From the NCBI RefSeq assembly GCF_020085105.1, contig NC_058046.1, forward strand, positions 15,049,175 through 15,113,174: 64,000 nt of DNA, written 5' to 3'. The DNA comes from Siniperca chuatsi (Eukaryota; Chordata; Actinopteri; Centrarchiformes; Sinipercidae). A program made the translations under genes and the position numbers. Position 1 is the stretch's first letter. Each line of letters begins with the position of its first letter. The notes below the pieces were generated by a model. The model had not been told where the DNA came from. It saw only the letters and a list, made by a program, of their open reading frames with translations, and did not search any database. Shown here piece by piece: positions 1 to 8,799 of the stretch.

Positions 1-2
1 AC

Positions 3-149
3 TCCACAACCAACAAACCCCAACCCCAGAGGACCCCACAGGGCCTGCAGCAGCTGTGGACTGACGTGCTGAACAAACCCAATGTCAGGTCAAAACACCT
101 CCTCTTACAACCACACATCAGGGCTGAGATAGAGAGAGTGTGAGAGCGA
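3..149 (+). other. Open frame at window edge, possible partial exon
   Basis: Reading from base 3, one frame stays open for 48 codons to a TGA at 147-149. The peptide includes the stretch QQLWTDVLNKPNVRSK, which has a plausible codon mix and is unlike the low-complexity DNA that follows. It could be the end of a coding exon belonging to a gene left of the window, possibly with a donor at the GTCAAA near 85. I do not recognise the protein, and the open stretch is short enough to occur by chance. Confidence 0.2.
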
Positions 150-420
150 GAAAACGAGGGAAAGGAGGGGAGAGTGCAGAGAGGAAAGGTGGAGAAAGAG
201 GTGTAGACAGTGAGAAATAACAAGAGAGGAGGAAAAATGAAAGGGGGGAGGGGTGATGTCTTACAGATAGTGATGAGAAGGGGCGAGGTCCATATACAGT
301 GATGATAGACGGTGTGGATGTGTGTAGTGTATGTATGTGTGTGTGTATGAAGTAGAGTATGGGAGAGAGGGAGCAAAAGGGAGATAGATATGGAGAAGGG
401 AGTGGAGACACAAAAAGTGA
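115..420. repeat. GA-rich low-complexity tract
   Basis: The plus strand is strongly purine-biased, with repeated gagag, ggaaag and ggagaag words, and it contains a short tgtgtgtg run near 335. The long minus-strand open frames here are serine/proline/leucine-rich artefacts of this composition. From 420 to 635 I see nothing beyond ordinary AT-rich DNA. Confidence 0.7.
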
Positions 421-635
421 GGAATCATGAACCTGGCTGAAGATTTTTTCAGTTTACTGTGCTCTCTTTCTCCCACTATAGCAGTTTCTTGGTGAATACT
501 GATACAGCACAGACATATACCAAGTGCTGCACTTTGTAGCTACATCTGACAATAAAGTTCTGAAGATGGCGCTAAATAATAACTTGTGATTACTCAGTGT
601 GCAGAAAAATACTGTATTCTGTATTCTTTTTAAAA

Positions 636-773
636 GGGGGTTATGTGCTGGATTATTTTTTGGCTGGGAGCAGTAATTTCCTGGATATACAGTTACCTTT
701 GGACAGTTGTTTCCCTCTGTTTCCAGTCTTTGTGCCAAGCCATGCCAACCAGCTGCTGCCTGTAGCTTCATAT

Positions 774-843
<70 letters not shown>

Positions 844-900
844 CTTTCCACCAGAAAGCGAATAAGCATATTTCTCAAAATGTTGAACTATTCCTTTAAC
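636..900 (+). mobile_element. MITE copy A (fish fold-back repeat), half element
   Basis: The segment contains a chain of blocks shared with the copies at 27708-28150 and 8970-9250: a ctgggagcagtaa block, tacctttggacag, tgtttccagtctttgtgc, then agaaagcgaataag and ctcaaaatgttgaac near the end. It has no open reading frame and looks like one half of a palindromic non-autonomous DNA transposon. The family is common in percomorph genomes as I recall it; the superfamily is not certain. A (TA)32 run interrupts the element at 779-842. Confidence 0.65.
779..842. repeat. (TA)32 microsatellite
   Basis: This is a perfect TA dinucleotide run of 64 bases inside MITE copy A. It lies where the sister copy at 27708-28150 has a short AT-rich segment (acatatttagtg), so it probably grew from that segment after insertion. 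Confidence 0.95.
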
Positions 901-959
901 AGTGCCCAATTAATCAAAATTAGGGGGACTCAGACGGGACAACCAGCCTGGCTCTGTCC

Positions 960-1260
960 ATAGGTAACAGGCGCGGACTGGCCATCGGGAGGTTCGTGAA
1001 TTTTCCCAGTGTGAGGGCCAGCCTTTTTTTCCCAACTCCAGCATTATATAGCCTATATAAAGATATTCAATAGGTCATTTTAGCTGCAGCGACACTGCTG
1101 GTGCAATCCGTAATAGCAGGTAGTAGTTGCCATCACAACTGAAACTGAAAGTATCTAGCACTCGGGCAGTTAGTATCAAGCACTCATTAAAAGCATGTAG
1201 CACTCGGTCCCGTAACATGGATAGAAAGAGAAAACCTACAGCCGGCAGTGCAGAGAAGGT
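960..1260 (+). mobile_element. Possible hAT/ZMYM-like transposon fragment
   Basis: The words gcggactggccatcggga and, further on, an ATG at 1217 reading MDRKRKP resemble the 5' part and N-terminus of fish hAT/ZMYM-type transposase genes as I remember them. Only about 17 codons fit before the frame runs into a tgtgtttg-rich simple repeat, so no function remains. The assignment rests on short motifs. Confidence 0.25.
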
Positions 1261-1789
1261 GCATCGTGTGTTTGTCTGTGTGTTTGTGTGTTTGTCTGTG
1301 TATGTGTGTGCTGGCGGGGCATGGCATCCGGTGAACCTCCACTCAGAATCTGACACACCTTCTACTCATCTGCTGCTACTCACCTGTTCTCCATCCACCA
1401 ATCAAGACCATGCAGTATATCTACCTGACTCTTCTCACCAGTCTTTGCCAGATTGTTTGTTTACACTAGTGGTACAATGTCTCGGTTTCTGAGCATATGT
1501 TTCCTGAGTCCTCTGACTCCTTGTGTTCAGATTCACTCCTCAAACCGACACCTACCTCCAATCTACTCACTGGCTCTTCAGAAAATTCTCACCATGGGTT
1601 CACCTCTGCTCCACTCCAGCCAGCCGTCCTCGCCCAGTCTACCTGTGCTCACGGACTGTTTGCCTCAGCCTGGGAATCATCCTCGCTTTAGTTTACGCAA
1701 AATTTTTCTAAATAGTTTTTTTTTTAAAGTCATCAACTTTGACTGTAAATGGGTTAAATAAACATGTAAATTTTCTTCTAAACTACTTA
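1261..1789. other. Non-coding stretch, possible 3' end of a degraded repeat
   Basis: A tgtgtttgtctg-type imperfect repeat occupies 1268-1315. The rest is C/T-rich and holds overlapping open frames of 60-120 codons with no recognisable motif. An AATAAA at about 1757 before the Penelope-like element could be the polyadenylation signal of an older retroelement or retrocopy. Confidence 0.3.
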
Positions 1790-1955
1790 CCAGTTCTTTT
1801 TCGAAAACACAGCCAGGAAATTAGCAGACCACAGGAACCATCTCCGTTTTAATCTAAGATGCAGGCAGAGCAAGATTATTCCCAAGAGCCTACAGATTAA
1901 ACCACCAGTAAAAGGACACAGAGCAGAGAAGATTTGGAGAAGAAACCTGACCCAG

Positions 1956-3665
1956 ATGCTTAGTGAAAGGATCAGGGAAAACAACTTAAGAATAGACAAT
2001 TTGAAGAACAGAATAGAATTTTTGCAGAAGAAGTTAACAAGCATTGTCCCAGAAGAAATCCTCAAGAGAGTGATGGACTTTACACAGGTAGCACAGGGTG
2101 CACAACATAGGAAGAGCAAGGAGCGGCAAATTAAGAAATTTAACATCCTTTTGAATAAGAGGAATCTAGGAAAGGACCAGCACAACAGGAGATCAGGGAC
2201 TGAACAAAGGGAGACATGTATCAACAGAAACAATTGGATCAAAAACTTATCAGACCGCATCCTGACACAGGCAGAAAAAGATGTGCTCTCCAAAGGGCTC
2301 AACTTTTCAGTTACATCCAACCACATCCCTACAGTGGACTACATCACAGCCACAGAAACAGCCATTAGGAAGAACAACATGACTGAAGCAGAGGCTGCAG
2401 ACCTGAGGCTACGTGTCACTGCAACATTAAAGAGTGCCAAACCACCTCCTTCCAACATTACATCCGAAGAGAGGAGGGCACTCTCAGCACTGCAGAAGGA
2501 TCACAGCATAAACATTCTACCAGCAGACAAGGGTCGCTGCACTGTGATTCTGAACACAGCCGATTATGAAACCAAGGTCAACAACCTTCTTGAAGACACA
2601 ACCACATATCAAAAACTTAAAAGAGATCCAACCAATGGCTACAAGAAGAAGGTTTTAGACTGTCTACAGAAGCCTGAGAAGGAGGAGGTGATAGACAGGC
2701 CTCTGTACTACAGACTATACCCTGGGGAAGCCATTCCCTGCATCTATGGCCTTCCCAAAATTCACAAAGAGAATGTTCCACTCAGACCCATCGTTTGCAG
2801 CACAGATTCCATCACATACAACATAGCCAAACATTTGACTACAATCTTGGCTCCGTTGGTGGGGAACACAGTACATTATGTGGAAAACACACAGAAATTT
2901 GTGGACAAAGTGAAACATCTCCAGTTGGACCCAGATGACGTTATGGTTTCTTATGATGTAGTGTCCTTGTTCACTTGCATCCCAACCTCAGAAGCAGTGA
3001 CAGCGGTGATGAGAAGACTGCAGGAGGACTCCACCTTGCAGCAAAGGACCAAGCTTACACCTGAACACATATGTAAACTATTAGACATCTGTCTCAACAC
3101 AACCTACTTCCAATTCCGGGGACACTTCTACAGACAGATTCACGGCTGTGCTATGGGCTCTCCAGTCTCTCCCATTGTGGCCAACCTGTACATGGAACAG
3201 TTTGAGAAGAAGGCATTATCCTCGTTCCCGGGCACACCACCAAGTCATTGGTACCGTTACGTGGATGACACCTTTGTGAAAATCAAGAAACAAGACTTGG
3301 AAGCGTTCTCAGAGCATATTAATACGGTGGACCCCAACATCAAGTTCACGCGTGAGGATGCAAAAGAGAACTGCTTGGCCTTTCTTGATTGTTCTACTCT
3401 CAGAGGAGAGGACGGAAAGCTCCAGATAGAAGTGTACAGGAAACCAACACATACGGATCAATACCTGCTCTTTGACTCACACCATCCACTACAGCACAAG
3501 CTGGGTGTAATCCGGACATTACAACACAGAGCCAAAGAAGTGCCCACAGGCTCAGAGGGTAAGAAGAAAGAGGAAAAGCATGTCCAGAATGTACTCTCAG
3601 CCTGTGGTTATCCTACTTGGGCTATCAACAAAGTTAAAAGAGCCAAAAACAGGACAAAAGTGTAA
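1956..3665 (+). CDS. PLE reverse transcriptase (569 aa), C-terminally broken
   Basis: This long open frame encodes a reverse transcriptase of the Penelope type. The N-terminal 120 residues are charged and helical, followed by a conserved ADKGRCTVILN block (about residue 190). The catalytic core shows the A motif SYDVVSLFT (about 330), the B motif GCAMGSPVSPIVANLYM (about 397) and the C motif YVDDT (about 435), so both catalytic aspartates of YVDD are present. The frame stops at TAA 3663-3665, before the endonuclease domain that normally follows in the same polyprotein, which points to a frameshift near 3650-3720. The 5' end of the frame is open above the ATG, so the true start may lie further left. 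It would act in target-primed reverse transcription of its own RNA. This copy cannot make the full protein. Confidence 0.8.
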   Translation: MLSERIRENNLRIDNLKNRIEFLQKKLTSIVPEEILKRVMDFTQVAQGAQHRKSKERQIKKFNILLNKRNLGKDQHNRRSGTEQRETCINRNNWIKNLSDRILTQAEKDVLSKGLNFSVTSNHIPTVDYITATETAIRKNNMTEAEAADLRLRVTATLKSAKPPPSNITSEERRALSALQKDHSINILPADKGRCTVILNTADYETKVNNLLEDTTTYQKLKRDPTNGYKKKVLDCLQKPEKEEVIDRPLYYRLYPGEAIPCIYGLPKIHKENVPLRPIVCSTDSITYNIAKHLTTILAPLVGNTVHYVENTQKFVDKVKHLQLDPDDVMVSYDVVSLFTCIPTSEAVTAVMRRLQEDSTLQQRTKLTPEHICKLLDICLNTTYFQFRGHFYRQIHGCAMGSPVSPIVANLYMEQFEKKALSSFPGTPPSHWYRYVDDTFVKIKKQDLEAFSEHINTVDPNIKFTREDAKENCLAFLDCSTLRGEDGKLQIEVYRKPTHTDQYLLFDSHHPLQHKLGVIRTLQHRAKEVPTGSEGKKKEEKHVQNVLSACGYPTWAINKVKRAKNRTKV

Positions 3666-3713
3666 CTGAACCAAGAAGGAACGGTGTCTCCATTCCTTAT
3701 GTATCTGGACTGT

Positions 3714-4071
3714 CTGAAAACTACAAAGGATCTTTAGACAGCACGATGTTCCTGTCTTCTTTAAACCAGGCAACACTTTAAGACAGAAACTCGTTCACCC
3801 TAAGGACAAGTTACCCACACAAAAACAGAGCAATGTTGTCTACTCCATTCAGTGCAGTGAGGAAAACTGCAAAGAACGGTACATAGGCGAAACCAAACAG
3901 CCACTTCACAAAAGACTTTATCAGCACAGACGACATGCTAACTCAGGATTACAGAGCGCCGTGCATTTGCATTTAAAAGCTACAAACCACACATTTGAAG
4001 ACAGCGAGGTGAAGATTCTTAGTAGAGAGAAGAGTTGGTTTGAACGGGCGTCAAGGAAGCCATTTTTGTGA
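3714..4071 (+). pseudogene. PLE GIY-YIG endonuclease remnant
   Basis: In a frame different from the RT, the translation gives a basic linker, then VVYSIQCSEENCKERYIGET at about 3832-3891. This holds the tyrosine pair of a GIY-YIG nuclease (VYS...YIG) and two cysteines (C-x4-C) typical of the linker region in fish PLEs. It continues through a KRLYQHRRH block to WFER. A one-base deletion near 4045-4050 then pushes the reading into TGA at 4069-4071, while the expected downstream residues continue in the next frame to about 4150. In an intact element this domain nicks DNA to prime reverse transcription. Confidence 0.75.
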
Positions 4072-4107
4072 AGAAAGAGAACCCCTCTTTGAACAGAAAT
4101 GGTGGTC

Positions 4108-4360
4108 TGAGATTTAATCTGCCCAAAGTCTATCAGAGTGTATTATCACCTTGGTCACGCCCATCACATGCTAATCAGGCACTTAACAGTGATGAAGTAG
4201 ATGCAGCCAGAGAACAATAGGCCTGATTACTGATTACTGGGCCATCTTGAAACTATTAGGTCAGTTTCAGGTGAAACTAGCTATTAACAGATACTCAGGC
4301 AGATTCCCTCCTGAGGGCAGGGCTTATGTAACTCAGAGTAGCTTAAATTTCCAGTTCCCG
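4108..4360 (+). ncRNA. See entry 4355-4112: hammerhead-like fold coordinates
   Basis: Coordinate note only: the hammerhead-like fold runs from GTC at 4360-4362 to GAAAC at 4403-4407. The full description is in the next entry. Confidence 0.05.
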
Positions 4361-4410
4361 TCCAATTTTTTCACAATTGAGAATGACTTCCGGATGGGAG
4401 CCGAAACGTC
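4358..4410 (+). ncRNA. Degenerate type I hammerhead ribozyme-like motif in PLE tail
   Basis: The order of parts matches a type I hammerhead: cleavage-site triplet GTC (4360-4362); stem I, CAATT (4363-4367) pairing with AATTG (4375-4379); a first core segment AGAATGA (4380-4386), against the CTGANGA consensus; stem II, CTTCC (4387-4391) pairing with GGGAG (4396-4400) around a GGAT loop; then the second core segment GAAAC (4403-4407). Stem III is only about 2 bp (C4407-G4360, G4408-C4359). Hammerhead motifs with short stem III are established features of Penelope-like elements. Three core positions deviate and two extra C residues lie between stem II and GAAAC, so this copy is probably inactive. 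Confidence 0.5.
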
Positions 4411-4679
4411 TTGATTCTGAAAACAGTGTCCAGATGACTATGACTGAAACCTTTTCTACGATAGCCTACAAGGAATATACTATTTGATAGCCAGCCCAGC
4501 AATAAAAATTAGTTAAATAAATTAGTTAAATAGTTACTGGGGAGGAAAACATTGGAAAATTAGTTTCATCATTCTGCATATTAGCATAACACAAACAATA
4601 CAAAGTAACAGATTGGGATGCAACATGTCAGTTCGAATTTGGTGTTACTGCTCCCAACCAAGGAATAATCTGGCACATA

Positions 4680-4845
4680 CAGTGGTGTGAAGTGAGAAGT
4701 GTTTGGCCCCTTCCGGATTTCTTATTTTTTTGCATGTCTGTAACACTTAAATGTTTCAGATCATCAAACTAATTTAAATATTAGTCAAAGATAACACAAA
4801 ATGCAGTTTTTAAATTAAGGTTATTATTATTAAGGGAAAACAACC
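4680..4845. repeat. Tc1-like left terminal inverted repeat
   Basis: Starts at the TA-flanked CAGTGGTGTGAA and includes cttatttttttgcatg, cagatcatcaaac and aaaatgcagtttttaaat. Each of these recurs in reverse complement at the right end of the element. Confidence 0.85.
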
Positions 4846-5150
4846 ACAAGGGGACACAAGCCAGTGTCTTCTTTTGCCAGTCCCAAGTATGGATAAATGC
4901 AGAGGGTTGTGTCAGGAAGGGCATCCGACGTAAAACACATGCCAAATTAAAAATGCGAATCGTGAAAATGACTTCCATACCGGATCGGTCGGGGCCCGGG
5001 TTAACAACGACCGCCACCGGTGCTGTTGACCTACAGGGTACCGGTGGAAATCTGACTACTGTTGGTCAAAGATGAAGGAGAGGAGGAAGGTGTGTTCGTG
5101 GGCAGAGAGAGAAGAGGAAAGCTAAGAATGTAGGACTGACAGTAGGGACT

Positions 5151-6128
5151 TTGAATGTTGGGACTATGACAGGGAAGGCTAGAGAGTTGATTGACATGAT
5201 GCAGAGAAGGAAGGTAGACATATTGTGTGTCCAGGAGACCAGGTGGAAAGGTAGCAAGGCTAGAATCTTAGGAGCAGGGTTCAAGTTGTTCTACCATGGG
5301 TCAGATAGGAAAAGAAATGGAGTAGGAGTTATCCTGAAAGAGGAGTTTGTGAGAAATGTTCTAGAGGTGAAAAGAGTATCAGACAGGTTGATGAGTCTGA
5401 AGCTGGAAATTGAAGGGGTGATGTTCAATGTGAGTGGTTATGCCCCACAGGTAGGATGTGAGTTAGAAGAGAAGGAGAAATTCTGGATTGAGTTAGATGA
5501 AGTGATGCAGAGCATCCCCAGAGGTGAGAGAGTGGTGATTTGTGCAGATTTCAATGGACATGTAGGTGAAGGGAACAGAGGTGATGAGAATGTGATGGGC
5601 AGGTTTGGTCTTCAGGACAGGAATGCAGAAGGACAGATGGTGGTAGACTTTGCAAAGAGGATGGAAATGGCTGTAGTGAACACTTTCTTCCAGAAGAGGC
5701 AGGAACATAGGGTGACATATAAGAGCGGAGGTATGAGCACTCAGGTGGACTACATCTTGTGTAGACGTTGTAATCTGAAAGAGACCAGTGACTGTAAAGT
5801 AGTAGTAGGGGAGAGTGTAGCCAGACAACACAGGATGGTAGTGTGTAAAATGACTCTGGTGGTGAGGAAGATGAAGAGGACAAAGGCAGAGCAGAGGACG
5901 AAGTGGTGGAAGTTGAAAAAGGAAGAATGGCGTGTAGTTTTCAGGGAGGAGCTGAGACAGACTCTGGGTGGTCAGGAAGTGCTCCCAGATGACTGGACCA
6001 ATACAGCAAATGTGATCAGGGAGACAGGTAGGAGGGTACTCGTGTGTCATCTGGAAAGAGGAAAGTGGACAAGGAGACTTGGTGGTGGAACGAGGAAGTG
6101 CAGGAGTGTATACAGAGAAAGAGCTTAG
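5151..6128 (+). pseudogene. LINE AP-type endonuclease region (broken ORF, part 1)
   Basis: The frame encodes an exonuclease-endonuclease-phosphatase fold. Near the start is NVGTMTGKA, then ILCVQETRWKG, carrying the conserved catalytic glutamate, then NGVGVIL, and VVICADFNGHVGEG with the Asp-Phe-Asn of the active site at about residue 130. It ends with a VDYILCRR segment. In intact elements this domain nicks target DNA for target-primed reverse transcription. The computed start is a TTG; the first ATG is at 5157, and translation may begin further upstream. An indel near 6040 moves the rest of the protein into another frame, so the last 25-30 residues of this frame are out-of-frame sequence. 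Confidence 0.75.
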
Positions 6129-7156
6129 CTAAGAAGAAGTGGGACGCTGTGAGGACTGAAGAGAGTAGACAGGAGTACAGGGAGATGCAGCGTAAGGTGA
6201 AGGTAGAGGTGGCAAAGGCCAAACAAAGAGCATATGAGGACTTGTATGCTAGGTTGGACACTAAAGAGGGAGAGGTGGATTTGTACAGGTTGGCCAGACA
6301 AAGAGATAGAGATTGGAAGGATGTGCAGCAGGTTAGGGTGATTAAAGATAAGGATGGAAATGTATTGACAGGTGCCAGGAGTGTGATGGGAAGATGGAAG
6401 GAGTACTTTGAAGAGTTGATGAATGAGGAAAATGAAAGGGAACAAAGAGTAGAAGAGGTGACTGGTGTGGAGCAGGAAGTATCAAAGATTAGCAAGAGTG
6501 AAGTGAGGAGGACGTTGAAGAGGATGAAGAGTGGAAAGGCAGTTGGTCCTGATGACATACCTGTGGAGGTATGGAAGTGTCTAGGAGAGGTGGCAGTAGA
6601 GTTTCTGACTAGTTTGTTTAACAAGATCATGGAGAGTGAGAGGATGCCCGAGGAATGGAGGAGAAGTGTACTGGTGCCAATTTTTAAGAACAAGGGAGAT
6701 GTGCAGAGCTGTGGCAACTACAGAGGAATAAAGCTGATGAGCCATACAATGAAGCTGTGGGAAAGAGTAGTGGAAGCTAGGCTAAGGGCAGAGGTGAGCA
6801 TTTGTGAGCAGCAATATGGTTTCATGCCTAGAAAGAGTACAACAGATGCAGTATTTGCTTTGAGGATGCTGATGGAGAAGTACAGAGAAGGTCATAGGGA
6901 GTTGCATTGTGTCTTCGTAGATTTAGAGAAAGCGTATGACAGGGTGCCGAGAGAGGAGCTGTGGTATTGTATGAGGAAGTCTGGAGTGGCAGAGAAGTAT
7001 GTTAGGGTGGTGCAGGACATGTATGAGAGCTGTCAGACCGTGGTGAGGTGTGCTGTAGGTGTGACAGAGGAGTTCAAGGTGGAGGTGGGTCTGCATCAAG
7101 GATCGGCTCTGAGCCCCTTCTTGTTTGCTCTGGTGATGGACAGGCTGACAGATTAG
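6044..7156 (+). pseudogene. LINE reverse transcriptase, fingers and palm (broken ORF, part 2)
   Basis: This continues the polyprotein in the +2 frame: [11 protein letters not shown] at the start, a basic connector, [15 protein letters not shown], then [35 protein letters not shown] (RT motif A, with catalytic Asp) and [18 protein letters not shown] (motif B). It terminates at TAG 7154-7156, just after DRLTD, where about four bases appear to be missing relative to the usual family sequence. The FADD motif C therefore falls in the next frame. Amino-acid conservation within the segment is good, suggesting a fairly young insertion. Confidence 0.75.
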
Positions 7157-7175
7157 ACAGGAATCTCCATGGACT

Positions 7176-7910
7176 ATGATGTTTGCGGATGACATTGTGA
7201 TTTGTAGTGAAAGCAGGGAGCAGGTGGAGGAAAATCTAGAGAGATGGAGGTCTGCTCTGGAACACTGTAAGACAGAATACATGTGTGTCAATGACAGGGA
7301 CCCAGGTGGAACGGTGAGGTTACAGGGAGCAGAGGTGAAGAAGGTGCAGGACTTTAAGTACTTAGGGTCAACAGTTCAGAGCAATGGAGACTGTGGAAAA
7401 GAGGTGAAGAGGCGAGTGCAAGCAGGTTGGAACGGGTGGAGAAAAGGTGTGTTGTGTGATAAAAGAGTATCAGCAAGAATGAAAGGAAAGGTGTTCAAGA
7501 CGGTGGTGAGACCAGCGATGTTGTACAGCTTAGAGACAGTGGCATTGAAGAAAAGACAAGAGGCAGAGCTGGAGGTAGCAGAGCTTAAGATGTTGAGGTT
7601 CTCTTTGGGAGTGACGAGGATGGACAGGATCAGGAATGAGTACATCAGAGGGACAGCTCATGTTAGATGTTTTGGAGATAAAGTCAGAGAGGCCAGATTG
7701 AGGTGGTTTGGACATGTTCAGAGGAGAGACTGTGAATATATTGGTAGAAGGATGCTGAGGTTGGAGCTGCCAGGCAGGAGGTCTAGAGGAAGACCAAAGA
7801 GGAGATTTATGGACGTAGTGAGAGAGGACATGAAGTTAATTGGTGTGAGTGAAGAGGATGCAGAGGACAGGGTTAGATGGAGACACATGATTCGCTGTGG
7901 CGACCACTGA
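7176..7910 (+). pseudogene. LINE reverse transcriptase motif C and C-terminus (broken ORF, part 3)
   Basis: Opens with MMFADDIVICSESREQ, which carries the RT motif C aspartates (FADD). It then has VQDFKYLGSTVQSNG, a thumb region, and a C-terminal block LRWFGHVQRRDCEYIGRRML followed by a basic GRRSRGRPKRRF tract, characteristic of RTE-type LINE C-termini. A short in-frame loss after ERWRSALE removes several usual residues. The frame ends at TGA 7908-7910, about 25 bp before the element's 3' end. It is separated from part 2 by the lesion at about 7150. Confidence 0.75.
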
Positions 7911-7974
7911 AAGGGAACACCCGAAAGGAAAAGAAGAAGATGGCCCTGTGTGAAAAAGTGATTGCCCCCTAAAC

Positions 7975-8421
7975 CTAATAACTGGTTGGGCCACCCTTAG
8001 CAGCAACAACTGCAATCAAGTGTTTGCGATAACTTGCAATGAGTCTTTTACAGCACTGTGGAGGAATTTTGGCCCACTCATCTTTGCAGAATTGCTGTAA
8101 TTCAGCCACATTGGAGGGTTTTCGAGCATGAACTGCCTTTTTAAGGTCATGCCACAGCATCTCAATAGGACTCAGGTCAGGACTTTGACTAGGCCACTCC
8201 AAAGTCTTTATGTTGTTCTTCAGCCATTCAGAGGTGGACTTGCTGGTGTGTTTTGGATTATTGTCCTGCTGCAGAACCCAAGTTTGCTTCAGCTTGAGGT
8301 CACGAACAGATGGCCGGACATTCTCCTTCAGGAGTTTTTGGTTGACAGCAGAATTCATGGTTCCATTTATCACAGCAAGTCTTCCAGGTCCTGAAGCAGC
8401 AAAACTGCTCCAGACCATCAC
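7975..8421 (-). pseudogene. Tc1-like transposase, C-terminal part only
   Basis: The 148-residue frame contains MMVWSSFAASGPGRL, VLQQDNNPKHTSKSTSEWL (the second catalytic Asp region of the DDE domain) and EWPSQSPDLSPIEMLWHDLK (third catalytic residue region). These are standard Tc1/mariner transposase blocks. A complete transposase is about 340 residues, so the N-terminal HTH DNA-binding domains and the first catalytic Asp are missing. Upstream, beyond 8421, the sequence still resembles transposase DNA briefly (to about 8520) and then turns into fold-back sequence. Not functional. Confidence 0.85.
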
Positions 8422-8479
8422 ACTACCACCACCATATTTTACTGTTGGTATGATGTTCTTTTTCTGAAATGTGGTGTTA

Positions 8480-8790
8480 CTTTTACGCCAGATGTAATGG
8501 GGGACACACCTTCCAAAAAGTTTAACTTTTGTCTCGTCAGTCCACAGAGTATTTTCCCAAATGTCTTGGGGACCATCAAGACTTTTGGGAAAATACTAAA
8601 ATTGAACTTTTTGGAACACACCAGCAAGTCCACATCTGAATGGCTGAAGAAGAACAAAAGAGTCAAGAAAGTCAAAAAGACTCATTGCAAGTTATCGCAA
8701 ACGCTTGATTGCAGTTGTTGCTGCTAAGGGTGGCCCAACCAGTTATTAGGTTTAGGGGGCAATCACTTTTTCACACAGGGCCATGTAGGT
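8480..8790. repeat. Internal fold-back segments in the Tc1-like element
   Basis: Two inverted pairs are visible. CCAAAAAGTTTAAC near 8514 pairs with TTGAACTTTTTGG near 8603, and AGTATTTTCCCAAA near 8549 pairs with TTTGGGAAAATACT near 8585. In addition about 8680-8790 (atcgcaaacgcttgattgca through gggcaatcactttttcacac) is the reverse complement of about 7950-8040. The element can therefore form a large hairpin. Confidence 0.8.
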
Positions 8791-8799
8791 TTGGATTTT

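Larger units (their letters stand above)
1790..4515 (+). mobile_element. Penelope-like retroelement (PLE), decayed
   Basis: The element carries a reverse transcriptase frame (1956-3665), then a GIY-YIG endonuclease segment in another frame (about 3714-4071), and a non-coding tail with a hammerhead-like fold (4360-4108 region) ending in AT-rich sequence near 4515. RT followed by GIY-YIG is the defining layout of Penelope-like elements. Teleosts carry the Neptune and Poseidon groups; I cannot decide between them. The 5' edge is estimated: the RT frame is open upstream of the first ATG at least to about 1923. No flanking target duplication was identified. The copy is inactive because of at least three frame disruptions. 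Confidence 0.8.
4846..7940 (+). mobile_element. RTE-like non-LTR retrotransposon (LINE), near full length
   Basis: The element starts close to ccacaaggggacacaagcca, has a GC-rich 5' leader (gggcccgggttaacaacgac; cggtgctgttgacctacagg) that I recognise from fish RTE-type LINEs, and encodes an endonuclease and a reverse transcriptase. It ends in aaggaaaagaagaag at about 7936, directly before the resumed Tc1-like sequence atggccctgtg. The leader suggests little 5' truncation. Reading frames are broken near 6040 and 7156. Comparison of the two Tc1 arms suggests about a dozen host bases are missing at the junction, and no clear target duplication was seen. Confidence 0.8.

Noticed and set aside
1787..2326. 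179-codon minus-strand frame
   Set aside because: Antisense to the PLE reverse transcriptase N-terminus; Leu/Phe/Cys-rich composition reflects the Lys/Glu-rich sense strand.
4360..4408. Coordinate-note entry for the hammerhead-like fold with reversed coordinates
   Set aside because: The feature entry beginning at 4360 with end 4108 is a slip (4408 was intended) and duplicates the entry at 4358-4410; disregard it, along with the 4360-4108 and 4355-4112 ranges quoted in text.
5493..6717. Long minus-strand open frames of 106-233 codons
   Set aside because: They lie antisense to the LINE endonuclease/RT, are rich in Ser, Leu, His and Pro, and carry no motif; shadows of the sense frame.
8128..8727. 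Plus-strand and additional minus-strand frames in the Tc1-like element
   Set aside because: They run opposite to the transposase or through the fold-back segment and have no independent motif.
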